This document shows positions 8,006 through 15,907 of a stretch of DNA of 64,000 nt, in pieces. Numbering within the stretch: position 1 is the first letter of the stretch; the number at the start of each line of letters is the position of its first letter. The stretch spans positions 124,001-188,000 of the forward strand of contig JAEKNX010000002.1 of assembly GCA_016839055.1 (NCBI GenBank), given 5' to 3'. The notes under the pieces were generated by a model that made no database searches, was not told the DNA's origin, and saw only the letters and a program-made list of their open reading frames with translations. The stretch comes from Spirochaetales bacterium (GTDB lineage Bacteria; Spirochaetota; Spirochaetia; UBA9216). The position numbers and the translations under genes were made by a program.

Positions 8006-8404
8006 ATGGAGTATCAGGTTGGCCATGGGGAAATATTAAGGCACACCTTCAGTCAGGAGGATTTCGATAGAATCGCCGTCTTAAGCGGAGATGATAATCC
8101 AATTCATGTAGATCCTGATTTCGCGGCTAAGACTCGTTTTAAAAAAACAGTAGCTCACGGAATGCTGCTTTACGGAATGGTAAGCAGGGTAATCGGCGAT
8201 TTTATTCCCGGGGGGGTCCCCATTGAACAGGAGCTGATGTTCCCGGCTCCGACTTACACCGATGAAGAGGTAACTGTCTGGGTTGTTGTGACTAAGGCAC
8301 TGAAGGATGAAAATGCCCTGGAACTTGACACATATGTCATCAAGGAGAACGGTGATCTTGGGTTGAAGGGCCGGGCTGTAATAGGACTGGAGGGGGTAAA
8401 ATGA
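8006..8404 (+). CDS. MaoC-type (R)-enoyl-CoA hydratase, catalytic partner
   Basis: 132-residue hot-dog-fold protein of the MaoC/PhaJ family, which adds water to a trans-2-enoyl-CoA (or removes it from an R-3-hydroxyacyl-CoA). The hydratase motif SGDDNPIH is complete: Asp29 and His34 are the catalytic pair, followed by VDPDFAAKTRFKKTVAHGML as in single-domain members. It starts four bases after the flavoprotein stop with AGGAG nearby and overlaps the next gene by ATGA, so the two MaoC genes are translationally coupled. Confidence 0.9.
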   Translation: MEYQVGHGEILRHTFSQEDFDRIAVLSGDDNPIHVDPDFAAKTRFKKTVAHGMLLYGMVSRVIGDFIPGGVPIEQELMFPAPTYTDEEVTVWVVVTKALKDENALELDTYVIKENGDLGLKGRAVIGLEGVK

Positions 8405-8793
8405 TTGAAGTAAAACAGACTGCTCAGCTATCGGCTGTGTTCACGGAAAAAGAGTTGGATATATATAAGTCTCTGACCGGTGATAGTAACCCGAGATACA
8501 TCGAAAAAAACTCTGAAGGCCAGCTTACTGTACCCTCAGATTTACTCATGGGTCTTATTTCCAATCTTCTGGGAACGAGGCTTCCAGGCCGGGGAACAAA
8601 CTGGCTGAAACAGAAGTTGACCTTCCCTGAAGATGCCTATACCGGCGAAGAGATTACGGCAACAATAGAGGTGACCTCTGTAAGACCTGAAAAAAACCTT
8701 GTCAATCTTCATTCTGAATGTAAAACGGCAGGCGGTAAAATAGTGTGTATCGGTGAATCTCTGGTGCTTATAAAGGACCTCTTGACTGATTAA
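8401..8793 (+). CDS. MaoC-like hot-dog protein lacking the catalytic His
   Basis: 130 residues with the same fold and length as its upstream neighbour. The segment TGDSNPRY (26-33) keeps Asp28 but has Tyr33 where the catalytic His should be. VPSDLLMGLISNLLGTRLPG corresponds to the substrate-loop helix. Heterodimeric hydratases such as mycobacterial HadAB pair a catalytic and a non-catalytic hot-dog subunit. The ATGA overlap with an intact MaoC gene suggests the same here, with this chain shaping the acyl pocket. It might alternatively be an independent acyl-CoA-binding protein. Confidence 0.8.
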   Translation: MIEVKQTAQLSAVFTEKELDIYKSLTGDSNPRYIEKNSEGQLTVPSDLLMGLISNLLGTRLPGRGTNWLKQKLTFPEDAYTGEEITATIEVTSVRPEKNLVNLHSECKTAGGKIVCIGESLVLIKDLLTD

Positions 8794-8807
8794 TTATTGA
8801 ATTTATG

Positions 8808-8833
8808 CTGCCCCAGGCAGAGCGGTTTTTTTT
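8808..8833 (+). terminator. Weak terminator after the MaoC operon
   Basis: CTGCC-CCA-GGCAG (8808-8820) is followed after five bases by a run of eight T. The stem is short and not flush with the T-run. Confidence 0.4.
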
Positions 8834-8835
8834 AT

Positions 8836-8874
8836 ATCAGATCATGAAACATGATTTAGGTTTCATGATCTGAT
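8836..8874. promoter_or_regulatory. Nested inverted repeat with island operator upstream of KS1
   Basis: Fourteen-base perfect arms (8836-8849 and 8861-8874) flank an 11-base centre. Inside lies AACATGA-TTTAGGTT-TCATGAT (8848-8869), which has the same arms and 8-base spacing as the other island operators. A smaller ATCATG-AAA-CATGAT is also present at 8841-8855. It could also form an RNA hairpin. Confidence 0.55.
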
Positions 8875-8897
8875 GGCAAAGGCTACTGCCTCCCATA

Positions 8898-8926
8898 TTG
8901 TCAGGCTTCACCTAAGGGGCTTTATT
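8898..8926 (+). promoter_or_regulatory. Possible promoter of KS1
   Basis: TTGTCA (8898-8903), 17 bases, TTTATT (8921-8926), about 49 bases before the ATG and downstream of the nested operator. Confidence 0.4.
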
Positions 8927-8974
8927 TTACCGCCTGCTGTGCAGGTGGTGTCTGAATTTGAGGAGGTTGATTAA

Positions 8975-9985
8975 ATGGATATCGGTATTATGGGAATTGG
9001 CACATATACTCCGCAAACATATATGAGTGCGGAGGAAATAGCAGAAAAGAGCGGAATTCCCGAAAATATTATTTCCCAGAAATTTGGAGTTAACAGGAAG
9101 GCTGTTCCCGGCCCGGAAGATACTACCAGTGCTCTGGGAATAAAGGCCGCCAGGGCGGCTATTAAAAACGCGGGTATAGTGCCTGCTGAGATCGATCTAA
9201 TTATCTGGTTTGGAGCTCAGCATAAAGATTATCTGTGCTGGCTTGCCGGACTTAAGGTTGCCCATGAAATAGGAGCGGTAAACGCATGGGCTTTTGATCT
9301 TTCGGCCATGTGCGGGTCGCTTATGGCTGGAATTGAGGTTGCCAGGTCGATGATGCTGGGAAATGAAAACATTAATACCGTTCTTCTGGTAAGCGGTTAT
9401 CGCAATGGAGACCTTGTGGACTTTAACGTACCGGAGACCGCCTTCATGTTTGATCTTGGAGCGGGAGGCAACGGTATGGTTCTGAGAAAAGACTACCACC
9501 GGAATACGGTGCTCTGCTCCAGTTTTAAAGGCGACGGTTCATTCTCCGAAGACTGCATAATCAAATACGGCGGGACAAAAAACTGGCCTCTTAAACCTGA
9601 AGATTCTGATAAGATTCATTTTACCGTAGATGACCCTGACAATTTTAAGAAAAAGCTGCTGGAGAAGACTCTGCCGAATTTTTATTTAGTAATTGACCAG
9701 GCGCTAAAAAAATCAGGACTATCACGAAAAGACATAGATTATCTTGCCCTGCTTCATTTTAAAAAATCCGCACATATGGCAATCCTCAAAGAACTGGGTT
9801 TATCGGAGAATCAGACAACCTATCTTGATGATTTCGGACATACCGGTCAGAACGACCAGATAATTTCCCTTGAAGAGGGTTTGACTAAGGGGAAAATAAG
9901 AGAGGGCGATAACGTTGTGCTAGTAGGTGCGGGGCTGGGGTTCATATGGTCTGCGACCGTTATTAAGTGGGGAAACGGACAATAG
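8975..9985 (+). CDS. FabH-fold ketoacyl-synthase-like enzyme KS1
   Basis: 336-residue thiolase-superfamily protein of the KAS III/HMG-CoA-synthase type. Cys113 in FDLSAMCGSLMAGIEVAR is the acyl-carrying nucleophile and His261 in LALLHF matches the FabH active-site His. In place of the third FabH residue (Asn of GNTS) it has GHTGQND (288-294), so the decarboxylating site is altered. FabH enzymes start fatty acids on ACP; this branch, beside CoA-transferases and a MaoC hydratase, more likely handles acyl-CoAs, forming or cleaving a C-C bond. It has a strong AGGAGG site. A second copy is at 11144. Confidence 0.8.
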   Translation: MDIGIMGIGTYTPQTYMSAEEIAEKSGIPENIISQKFGVNRKAVPGPEDTTSALGIKAARAAIKNAGIVPAEIDLIIWFGAQHKDYLCWLAGLKVAHEIGAVNAWAFDLSAMCGSLMAGIEVARSMMLGNENINTVLLVSGYRNGDLVDFNVPETAFMFDLGAGGNGMVLRKDYHRNTVLCSSFKGDGSFSEDCIIKYGGTKNWPLKPEDSDKIHFTVDDPDNFKKKLLEKTLPNFYLVIDQALKKSGLSRKDIDYLALLHFKKSAHMAILKELGLSENQTTYLDDFGHTGQNDQIISLEEGLTKGKIREGDNVVLVGAGLGFIWSATVIKWGNGQ

Positions 9986-10042
9986 ATATATTTGGCTTTG
10001 TTTAGTAGAAACAATAAATAAGGTTATAAGGAGGAGAATATT

Positions 10043-10168
10043 ATGGAGTTAAAAGGCAGCGTGGCGGTACTAACCGGCGGAGGCGGCGGAATTGGTGAAG
10101 CACTGCCTAGGGTGAAATCGGAAATTGAGGTAACCGGCGGAACTATCAGCGGAATGATAGCAAAATAA
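10043..10168 (+). pseudogene. SDR remnant with internal deletion
   Basis: A 41-codon frame with a strong GGAGGAG site. Its first 20 residues (MELKGSVAVLTGGGGGIGEA) are the start of a short-chain dehydrogenase including the TGGGxGIG cofactor motif, and its last residues (IEVTGGTISGMIAK) are a normal SDR C-terminus. About 220 central residues with the Ser-Tyr-Lys catalytic set are missing, with a few unrelated codons at the join. It matches both ends of the intact SDR at 10331. The simplest reading is a second SDR gene in operon with KS1 that lost its middle. Confidence 0.8.
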
Positions 10169-10232
10169 ACATGAGCAAAGAAATAGCTGTAGGATTATTT
10201 AGAAGAGAGATTGAGAAAAATAAAACTTTTTC

Positions 10233-10260
10233 TTGACAGTCTGTAATCCTGCTCTATAAT
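10233..10260 (+). promoter_or_regulatory. Promoter of the SDR-KS2 operon
   Basis: TTGACA (10233-10238), 16 bases, TATAAT (10255-10260). The operator TGA-N8-TCA begins at the last base of the -10 box. Confidence 0.75.
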
Positions 10261-10273
10261 GAGAGGTGATTCA
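10260..10273. promoter_or_regulatory. Island operator, SDR-KS2 operon
   Basis: TGA-GAGGTGAT-TCA immediately after the -10 box, sharing GAGNTGATTCA with the sites at 12236 and 18790. An ATG at 10259 lies within this element and is not the SDR start. Confidence 0.7.
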
Positions 10274-10330
10274 GTTGATATTTGGAAAAAGGTTAACGAA
10301 TCATCCCAATATAAACACTTAGGAGAAACC

Positions 10331-11128
10331 ATGGAGATAAATGGAAAAGTACTTGTTGTAACAGGCGGGGGAAGCGGAATAGGCGAGGCTGTCGCAAAAG
10401 AGATCTCAAAGAAGGGCGCCAAGGTATTCATCGGAGATATTAATCAGGAAAGCATTGATAGGGTAGTTGCTGAGATAAGAGCCGCCGGAGGTGAGGCCGA
10501 CGGATGCACAGTAAATGTGTATGACGAGGCTCAGGTAGAGGCCTTCATGAAGAATGCAGCCAAGACCTTCGGTTCAGTAAATATCGTTGTACCCTGTGCC
10601 GGTATTATCCGGGACGGCCTTATGATTAACACCGACAGGGAAACCGGCAAGGTAAAGAAGAAGATGAGCCTCGAGCAATTTCAGTCTGTTATAGATATTA
10701 ATCTCAGCGGAACCTTCCTCACTCTACGTGAAGCGGCTGCTATCATGATCGATAACGGCTGGGAAGGCGTCATGTTCACAATTTCATCTGTAAACAAGAT
10801 AGGTCAGGTAGGACAGTTGAACTACTCTTCGACGAAGGCAGCCGTGGGCATGTGGCCGAAGCTTCTTGCCGGCGAGTTTCATATGAAGAAGATAAGCGGA
10901 ATCAGGGTAGTTGGAATTGCACCGGGTTATGTCGGAACACCAATGCTGACCGGAATGAATCAGGATGCTCTTGATGCGATTCTTAAGGATGTACATATCG
11001 GAAGACTGATAGCTCCGGAAGAGATTGCAAAGCTGATGCTTCATGTTGTCGATAATGATGCTCTTGACGGCACAACAATCGAGATTACCGGTGGTGTAAC
11101 CTTCGGTCCCAGGCAGATAGCCAAATAA
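10331..11128 (+). CDS. Short-chain dehydrogenase/reductase, 3-hydroxyacyl-CoA type
   Basis: 265-residue NAD(P)-dependent Rossmann enzyme. TGGGSGIG (11-18) binds the cofactor. Asp36 at the end of strand 2 (FIGDINQ) favours NAD over NADP. The catalytic set is Ser152/153, Tyr165 and Lys169 (YSSTK). The loop usually reading NNAG is PCAG here. The expected reaction is 3-hydroxyacyl-CoA to 3-oxoacyl-CoA or the reverse. The start at 10331 is fixed by AGGAG ten bases upstream. It is followed 15 bases later by KS2, as the remnant SDR follows KS1. Confidence 0.88.
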   Translation: MEINGKVLVVTGGGSGIGEAVAKEISKKGAKVFIGDINQESIDRVVAEIRAAGGEADGCTVNVYDEAQVEAFMKNAAKTFGSVNIVVPCAGIIRDGLMINTDRETGKVKKKMSLEQFQSVIDINLSGTFLTLREAAAIMIDNGWEGVMFTISSVNKIGQVGQLNYSSTKAAVGMWPKLLAGEFHMKKISGIRVVGIAPGYVGTPMLTGMNQDALDAILKDVHIGRLIAPEEIAKLMLHVVDNDALDGTTIEITGGVTFGPRQIAK

Positions 11129-11143
11129 AAACTGGAGTTAACA

Positions 11144-12163
11144 ATGGGAATGAAGTTTGATTCACCTGTTATAGGAATGCGAGGGTGGGGGACTTATATA
11201 CCTGAAACCTTCATGAGTGCCGCAGAGATATCGGAGAAATGCGGTATTCCTGAGAATATTATTATTGAGAAGATCGGGCTTCGAAAGAAACCAATTGCCG
11301 GCAAAGAAGATGCCCCTGCCTACATGGCCACCGAGGCCGCGCGGAAAGCTGTATCTATGGCGGGTATCGATCCTCTTGAAATTGATTGTCTTATTTACAA
11401 CGGCGGCCAGCATAAGGATTATATCTGTTGGCTTGCCGGTCTCAAGATTGCCGATAACATTGGAGCATCAAATGCCTGGTCGTTCGATATGGAGGCTATG
11501 TGTGGTTCGATGCTCTCAGGAATCGAGGTTGCCAGGGGGCTTATAGCCTCGGGAAGATGTAAAACAATTCTTCTTGCAAGCGGGTACCGGAACGGAGACT
11601 TCGTCAGCTTTGACGTTCCAGAGACCACCTTTATGTTTGATCTAGGGGCAGGCGGTTCAGCAGTGCTCCTGCAGTCGGGCTACGAGAAGAATATCCTGCT
11701 TGGCGCATCTTTTAAAGGCGATGGTTCGTTTTCTGAGCTTTGTACGGTTAAACCCGGCGGAGTGAAGCATTGGCCTGTTACCGAAGATGATCTTGATAAG
11801 ATGCATTTTACAATCGATGATCCGGATCTTTTCAAGGAAAAGCTGAAAGGCGTAACTGTGCCGAACTTTTACAAGGTTATTCGTGAAGCGCTTTCTGAAT
11901 CCGGACTTGGTGATGATGACCTGGATTACCTGGGTATTCTTCACTTTAATAGGAGGACGCATGACGCTTTTCTTGACGAGTTTAATTTAAGTCCGGAGCA
12001 GACCTACTATCTCGAGGATTATGGCCACATAGGTCAGAATGATCAGATCATCTCTCTCGAGGAAGGGCTGAAGCTTGGCCGGATAAAGAAGGGTGATAAT
12101 GTCGTCTTTGTAGCGGGCGGAATAGGCTTTGTATGGTCTGCCTGCGTTATCAGGTTTGGTTGA
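11144..12163 (+). CDS. FabH-fold ketoacyl-synthase-like enzyme KS2
   Basis: 339-residue paralogue of KS1, alike along its whole length. Cys120 (FDMEAMCGSMLSGIEVAR) and the His in LGILHF are kept, as is the altered GHIGQND motif near the C-terminus, so both copies should share the unusual chemistry. The N-terminus is a few residues longer (MGMKFDSPVIG). It starts 15 bases after the SDR with GGAG in place. Two synthase-like enzymes next to a MaoC pair and an SDR suggest either two chain lengths or a heteromeric enzyme. A TGA-N8-TCA dyad lies inside its first codons (11151-11164). Confidence 0.8.
   Translation: MGMKFDSPVIGMRGWGTYIPETFMSAAEISEKCGIPENIIIEKIGLRKKPIAGKEDAPAYMATEAARKAVSMAGIDPLEIDCLIYNGGQHKDYICWLAGLKIADNIGASNAWSFDMEAMCGSMLSGIEVARGLIASGRCKTILLASGYRNGDFVSFDVPETTFMFDLGAGGSAVLLQSGYEKNILLGASFKGDGSFSELCTVKPGGVKHWPVTEDDLDKMHFTIDDPDLFKEKLKGVTVPNFYKVIREALSESGLGDDDLDYLGILHFNRRTHDAFLDEFNLSPEQTYYLEDYGHIGQNDQIISLEEGLKLGRIKKGDNVVFVAGGIGFVWSACVIRFG
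11151..11164. promoter_or_regulatory. Operator-like dyad in the start of KS2
   Basis: TGA-AGTTTGAT-TCA followed by CCTGT, close to the site at 18790 (TCACCTGTGATAG). It is in coding sequence and may be chance. Confidence 0.3.
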
Positions 12164-12207
12164 GAAAATATATTGTTAATTTGCTGATATGATACTGTTA
12201 AATTTTC

Positions 12208-12236
12208 TTGACAGCAGATATATCATGGCATAGAAT
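12208..12236 (+). promoter_or_regulatory. Promoter of the ABC importer operon
   Basis: TTGACA (12208-12213), 17 bases, TAGAAT (12231-12236), with the operator starting at the last base of the -10. Confidence 0.7.
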
Positions 12237-12249
12237 GAGAGCTGATTCA
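12236..12249. promoter_or_regulatory. Island operator, ABC importer operon
   Basis: TGA-GAGCTGAT-TCA directly following the -10 box. Because the tandem TetR gene ends this operon, the site implies self-regulation. Confidence 0.7.
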
Positions 12250-12305
12250 GTGTTTACGATGTTATCTGAATCAAAAAGTTGTTATTGATTTAAATAGGAG
12301 GAACT

Positions 12306-13508
12306 ATGAAAAAATTAGTTAAAGGGTTATTTGTTGCTGTACTTTTCTGCGCGATATCGGCAGCGGTATTTGCAGGCGGAGAGCAGGAAGCTGTAACTGG
12401 TGTTACTGAAGATGAAATTACTATCGGAACCTTCCAGGCAATGTCCGGACCGGTCGCGAGTATCGGAGTACCCGTTGCAAACGGACTCAAAGCCTACTTC
12501 AACCATGTAAATGCAAACGGTGGAATATATGGAAGAAAGATTAATCTGATAATTGCAGACGATCAGTTTAATCCCGGAAAGACAACTGTAGAGGTAAAAA
12601 GACTTGTCGAGAGTGACGGTGTTTTTGCCATGGTAGCAGGACTTGGAACTCCGGGTAACCTCGCTGTTATGGATTACCTGAATGAAAGCGGAGTCCCCTT
12701 CGTTTATCAGGCAAGCGGATCTTCACGTCTTGCAGTTCCTCCCAAAGAGTTTGTTTTCCCGGTACAGCCTAACTATCTCGTCGAAGGTAATGTTATGGTT
12801 CGATACCTTGCCGAAGAGAAGAAGGCAAAGAGAATAGCAATCGTCTACAGAAATGCTGAAGACGGAATAGAAGAATATGAATCAGTCAAGAATGCAATAA
12901 AGCTATATGATTCAAAACTTGTTGAAGCGATTGCGATTGATCCTACAGCAACCGACTTTGCAACTGAGATCAATAAACTCAATGCTGCAAAACCCGATGC
13001 TATCATAGTAATGCTTTTCAACCCCCAGACCCCTCCCTTCGTAAAACAGGCGAAGCAGTATGGAATTACCAAGCCTACATTCCTACTGAGCTATCCTAAT
13101 GCGGCTGTTACCTTCATGGTTCTTGCTGAAGAAGCAGCAGAAGATGTTGAGTGTATGTCATGGGTAGACGTTGATTTTACCGATGCAGATTTTGAACCCT
13201 TCCAGATCTATGCGGAAACTCACGGTGAGGGAGAAATTCCGAATGCTTTTGCTGTAGCCGGAATGGTTGCCGCGGAACTTTTTGTTGAAGCTCTTAATGT
13301 TGCAGGTCCTACCCTTACCCGTGACAGTCTTGTGAAGGCTCTTGAATCTTTCAAAGACTGGAACGGCGCACTCGGAAAGGGTATCTCATACAAAACCTAC
13401 AATGAAGCGGACAATACCTGCCGCCTCGGCAAGCAGTCAATGTATGTTCTTAAAGTTAAAGAAGGTGTATGGGTCCGTCATGCCGACTGGATTTATTACG
13501 CAGACTAA
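12306..13508 (+). CDS. Branched-chain-amino-acid-type ABC substrate-binding protein
   Basis: 400-residue periplasmic protein of the LivK/Peripla_BP_6 family. It has an N-terminal signal peptide (KKLVKGLFVAVLFCAISAAVFAGGEQEA) and the family opening DEITIGTFQAMSGPVASIGVPVANGLKAYF near residue 38. The GGEQ sequence after the leader is common in spirochaete binding proteins. LivK-type proteins bind leucine-like amino acids but also aromatic acids, amides and other carboxylates. Here the genes around it point to a carboxylate or an ester of one. It is the first gene of the importer operon, followed by a stem-loop. Confidence 0.88.
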   Translation: MKKLVKGLFVAVLFCAISAAVFAGGEQEAVTGVTEDEITIGTFQAMSGPVASIGVPVANGLKAYFNHVNANGGIYGRKINLIIADDQFNPGKTTVEVKRLVESDGVFAMVAGLGTPGNLAVMDYLNESGVPFVYQASGSSRLAVPPKEFVFPVQPNYLVEGNVMVRYLAEEKKAKRIAIVYRNAEDGIEEYESVKNAIKLYDSKLVEAIAIDPTATDFATEINKLNAAKPDAIIVMLFNPQTPPFVKQAKQYGITKPTFLLSYPNAAVTFMVLAEEAAEDVECMSWVDVDFTDADFEPFQIYAETHGEGEIPNAFAVAGMVAAELFVEALNVAGPTLTRDSLVKALESFKDWNGALGKGISYKTYNEADNTCRLGKQSMYVLKVKEGVWVRHADWIYYAD

Positions 13509-13538
13509 TCTAATTATTCCAGAAAAATAAATTATCAG

Positions 13539-13562
13539 AGCCCCCCTTCCTGGGGGGCTTTT
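13539..13562 (+). terminator. Intra-operon stem-loop after the binding protein
   Basis: AGCCCCCC (13539-13546) pairs with GGGGGGCT (13552-13559) around TTCCT and is followed by TTTT. It probably allows partial read-through, giving more binding protein than membrane parts. Confidence 0.65.
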
Positions 13563-13577
13563 CAGGAAAAGGTACTT

Positions 13578-14339
13578 ATGCTTGATATAAAGGATGTAAC
13601 GGTAAAATTCGGCGGTCTCGCAGCTGTTAAAGAGATGAATATCACCGTCGAGAAGGGAAAGATTCATTCGCTAATTGGTCCCAATGGAGCGGGGAAAACA
13701 ACCCTTTTTAATGTAATTACCAGGGTGATTCAACCAGTTTCCGGTAGAGTTTCTTTTAAGGGTGACGAACTTTTGGGTTTGCGTGCCGAAGATATTATAT
13801 TCCGGGGAGTAGCCCGAACATTTCAGAACCTTCAACTTTTTCAGGGAAGCAATATTTATGATAATATTTATTCCGGTTGGGTTCATAACTACACGAAGGG
13901 AATGCTCTCTCTTGCCGCAGGTAAACACCTGGCTTTTGGAAAAGATGCGCGAGACAAAATCCATGCAGTTGCCGAGTTGATGCAGATTTCGGGAATGCTG
14001 AAGTTTTATCCGGCCCAGCTTTCCTACGGCGTCTTGAAGCGTGTTGAAATTGCGCGTGCACTTATTTCTGATCCGCAGCTGCTGCTTCTCGATGAGCCGG
14101 CCGCCGGACTTAATATGGATGAAACCTCCGAGCTAAATGATATTCTCGTTAAGCTTAACAGGGATGGTAAAACCATCCTGCTTGTCGAACACGATATGAA
14201 TCTTGTAATGAAGATTTCAGACCGCATAACGGTTATGAACTTCGGTGCCAAGATTGCGGAAGGGAATCCTGTCGAGATCGCAAACAACAGGGAAGTTATC
14301 AAGGTTTACTTAGGGGATGATGAAGATGCTGCAAGTTGA
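13578..14339 (+). CDS. livG: ABC importer ATPase, LivG type
   Basis: 253-residue cytoplasmic ATPase. Walker A is GPNGAGKTT near residue 34 and Walker B LLLLDEPAAGLN near residue 168. The signature is LSYGVLKR, the normal LivG variant of LSGGQ. VEHDMNLVM is the switch-His region. It powers import together with LivF, LivH and the LivM-hydrolase fusion. It overlaps livF by 14 bases if livF starts at 14326. Confidence 0.9.
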   Translation: MLDIKDVTVKFGGLAAVKEMNITVEKGKIHSLIGPNGAGKTTLFNVITRVIQPVSGRVSFKGDELLGLRAEDIIFRGVARTFQNLQLFQGSNIYDNIYSGWVHNYTKGMLSLAAGKHLAFGKDARDKIHAVAELMQISGMLKFYPAQLSYGVLKRVEIARALISDPQLLLLDEPAAGLNMDETSELNDILVKLNRDGKTILLVEHDMNLVMKISDRITVMNFGAKIAEGNPVEIANNREVIKVYLGDDEDAAS

Positions 14340-15015
14340 GGATTTAAAGGTTAATTACGGCCATATCAAGGCAGTGAAAGGCATTTCCTTTTACCTTAAA
14401 AAGGGAGAAATTGTCTCGATTCTTGGTGCAAACGGTGCCGGTAAGACTTCCACCCTCTTCGGCCTGGGCGGAATCGTAAAGCGGGAAGGTAGTGTTTTCT
14501 TCAAGGAAGAGAACATTCCGTCGTCAGCCTCGGTGAAGAGTGCGAAGATGGGACTGATTCTATGTCCCGAGAATCGCAGGGTTTTTCCGGAGCTTCTGGT
14601 TGAGGAGAATCTCCGGATGGGAAGTTTTGCCCGCGGTGAGTTTAAAGAAAGGCTTGCCTTCGTCTATGAGCTTTTTTCGAAACTCAAAGAGCGGCGAACC
14701 CAGACTGCGGGTTCGCTCTCCGGCGGCGAACAGCAGATGCTGGCTGTCGGTCGGTCGCTGATGAGCGATCCTGAGCTTTTGATGCTCGATGAACCTTCCC
14801 TCGGTCTTGCTCCGGTGATTGTAGATGAACTTTTCAGAGTGCTGGTGAAATTGAAGGACAAGATGACAATACTTCTTGTTGAACAGAATGCGCTAAAGGC
14901 TCTGAAGATAAGCGATAGGGCTTATGTCCTTCAAAACGGCAATATCGTCCATTCTGGGACGTCAGCTGAGCTTTTAGCGGATGAATCCGTGAAGAAAGCT
15001 TATCTGGGAATGTAG
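14326..15015 (+). CDS. livF: ABC importer ATPase, LivF type
   Basis: 229-residue ATPase with Walker A GANGAGKTS, signature LSGGEQQ and Walker B LLMLDEPSLGLAP, followed by LVEQNALKAL, typical of LivF. Three in-frame ATGs are available (14317, 14320, 14326). I prefer 14326 because the TAGGGGA site is then about nine bases away. It pairs with LivG as the second nucleotide-binding subunit. Confidence 0.9.
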   Translation: MLQVEDLKVNYGHIKAVKGISFYLKKGEIVSILGANGAGKTSTLFGLGGIVKREGSVFFKEENIPSSASVKSAKMGLILCPENRRVFPELLVEENLRMGSFARGEFKERLAFVYELFSKLKERRTQTAGSLSGGEQQMLAVGRSLMSDPELLMLDEPSLGLAPVIVDELFRVLVKLKDKMTILLVEQNALKALKISDRAYVLQNGNIVHSGTSAELLADESVKKAYLGM

Positions 15016-15025
15016 GAGGACAGCA

Positions 15026-15907
15026 GTGCTTGTATTACAAAGTATAATTTTAGGAATTCCCCAGGGGGCCTTATACGGGCTGATGGGATTTGGAATAGCA
15101 TTGATCTTCAGATCAGTGGGTACGATGAACTTCGCTCACGGAAATGCCGGAATGGTCTGCGTCTTCGTGGCCTTCAGCGTATTTACCGCGACCGGGAGTA
15201 TCATTCTTTCGATTCTGTGCGGAATCATAGTCGGATTTTTACTGGGTGTTATTATCGATAAGGCTCTCATGGGACCAATCAAGCATCTCTCCCATGCCGG
15301 AATGCTGATGATAACCCTCGGACTTTTGATGATCTTTGAAGGAGCCGCCCAGCTGATATGGGGAACGGACTACCAGCAGTTTCCTGAGCTTCTTCGGGGA
15401 GAACCTTTAATCATGAGGCTCGGCGAAAATAAGCTGATTATGCCGCTCAACGATCTGCTGATAACTGCAGTCGCGGTAGCAGTATCAATTATTATCGCAC
15501 TTTATCTTAAGTATGCGAAGCTTGGGATAGCTACCCGTGCCAGGGCTCAGGATCCTATTGGAGCAAAGGTTGTTGGAATTGACACAAACATGGTCGATTC
15601 ACTTGTTTGGGGAATCGGAATATCGATCTCAGTTCTTGTTGGTATCCTAATTGCGCCCAAGACATACATTCATCCTGGAATGATGGGGAACATGCAGATA
15701 TACGGCTTCACCGCCGGAGTACTCGGCGGATTTGAGAGCCTCTTTGGAGCAATAGCCGGCGGACTGATTCTCGGCATCCTGGAGAAGCTCGTTGGTGCCT
15801 ATATTTCGCCGGATTATCAGCTTTCAATAGTCCTCATAATAATAATAATAATGCTGGCCGTTAAACCATCAGGTTTATTCGGTAAAAAATCAAGCGGGAG
15901 AGTATAG
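15026..15907 (+). CDS. livH: ABC importer permease, LivH type
   Basis: 293-residue inner-membrane permease. GALYGLMGFGIALIFRSVGTMNFAHGN near the N-terminus is the LivH hallmark, and about eight hydrophobic segments follow, ending in a poly-Ile helix. The start is GTG at 15026 behind AGGAGGA. Its stop TAG shares its last base with the GTG start of the next gene, so translation is tightly coupled. Confidence 0.9.
   Translation: MLVLQSIILGIPQGALYGLMGFGIALIFRSVGTMNFAHGNAGMVCVFVAFSVFTATGSIILSILCGIIVGFLLGVIIDKALMGPIKHLSHAGMLMITLGLLMIFEGAAQLIWGTDYQQFPELLRGEPLIMRLGENKLIMPLNDLLITAVAVAVSIIIALYLKYAKLGIATRARAQDPIGAKVVGIDTNMVDSLVWGIGISISVLVGILIAPKTYIHPGMMGNMQIYGFTAGVLGGFESLFGAIAGGLILGILEKLVGAYISPDYQLSIVLIIIIIMLAVKPSGLFGKKSSGRV

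Noticed and set aside
10259-11128. Longer SDR starting at ATG 10259
   Set aside because: That ATG is inside the -10 box and operator; ATG 10331 has a proper ribosome-binding site and a normal SDR start.
12267-12273. TGAATCA just downstream of the importer operator
   Set aside because: The paired half is missing on both strands.
13726-13732. TGATTCA inside livG
   Set aside because: Lies in coding sequence with no partner half at the right spacing.
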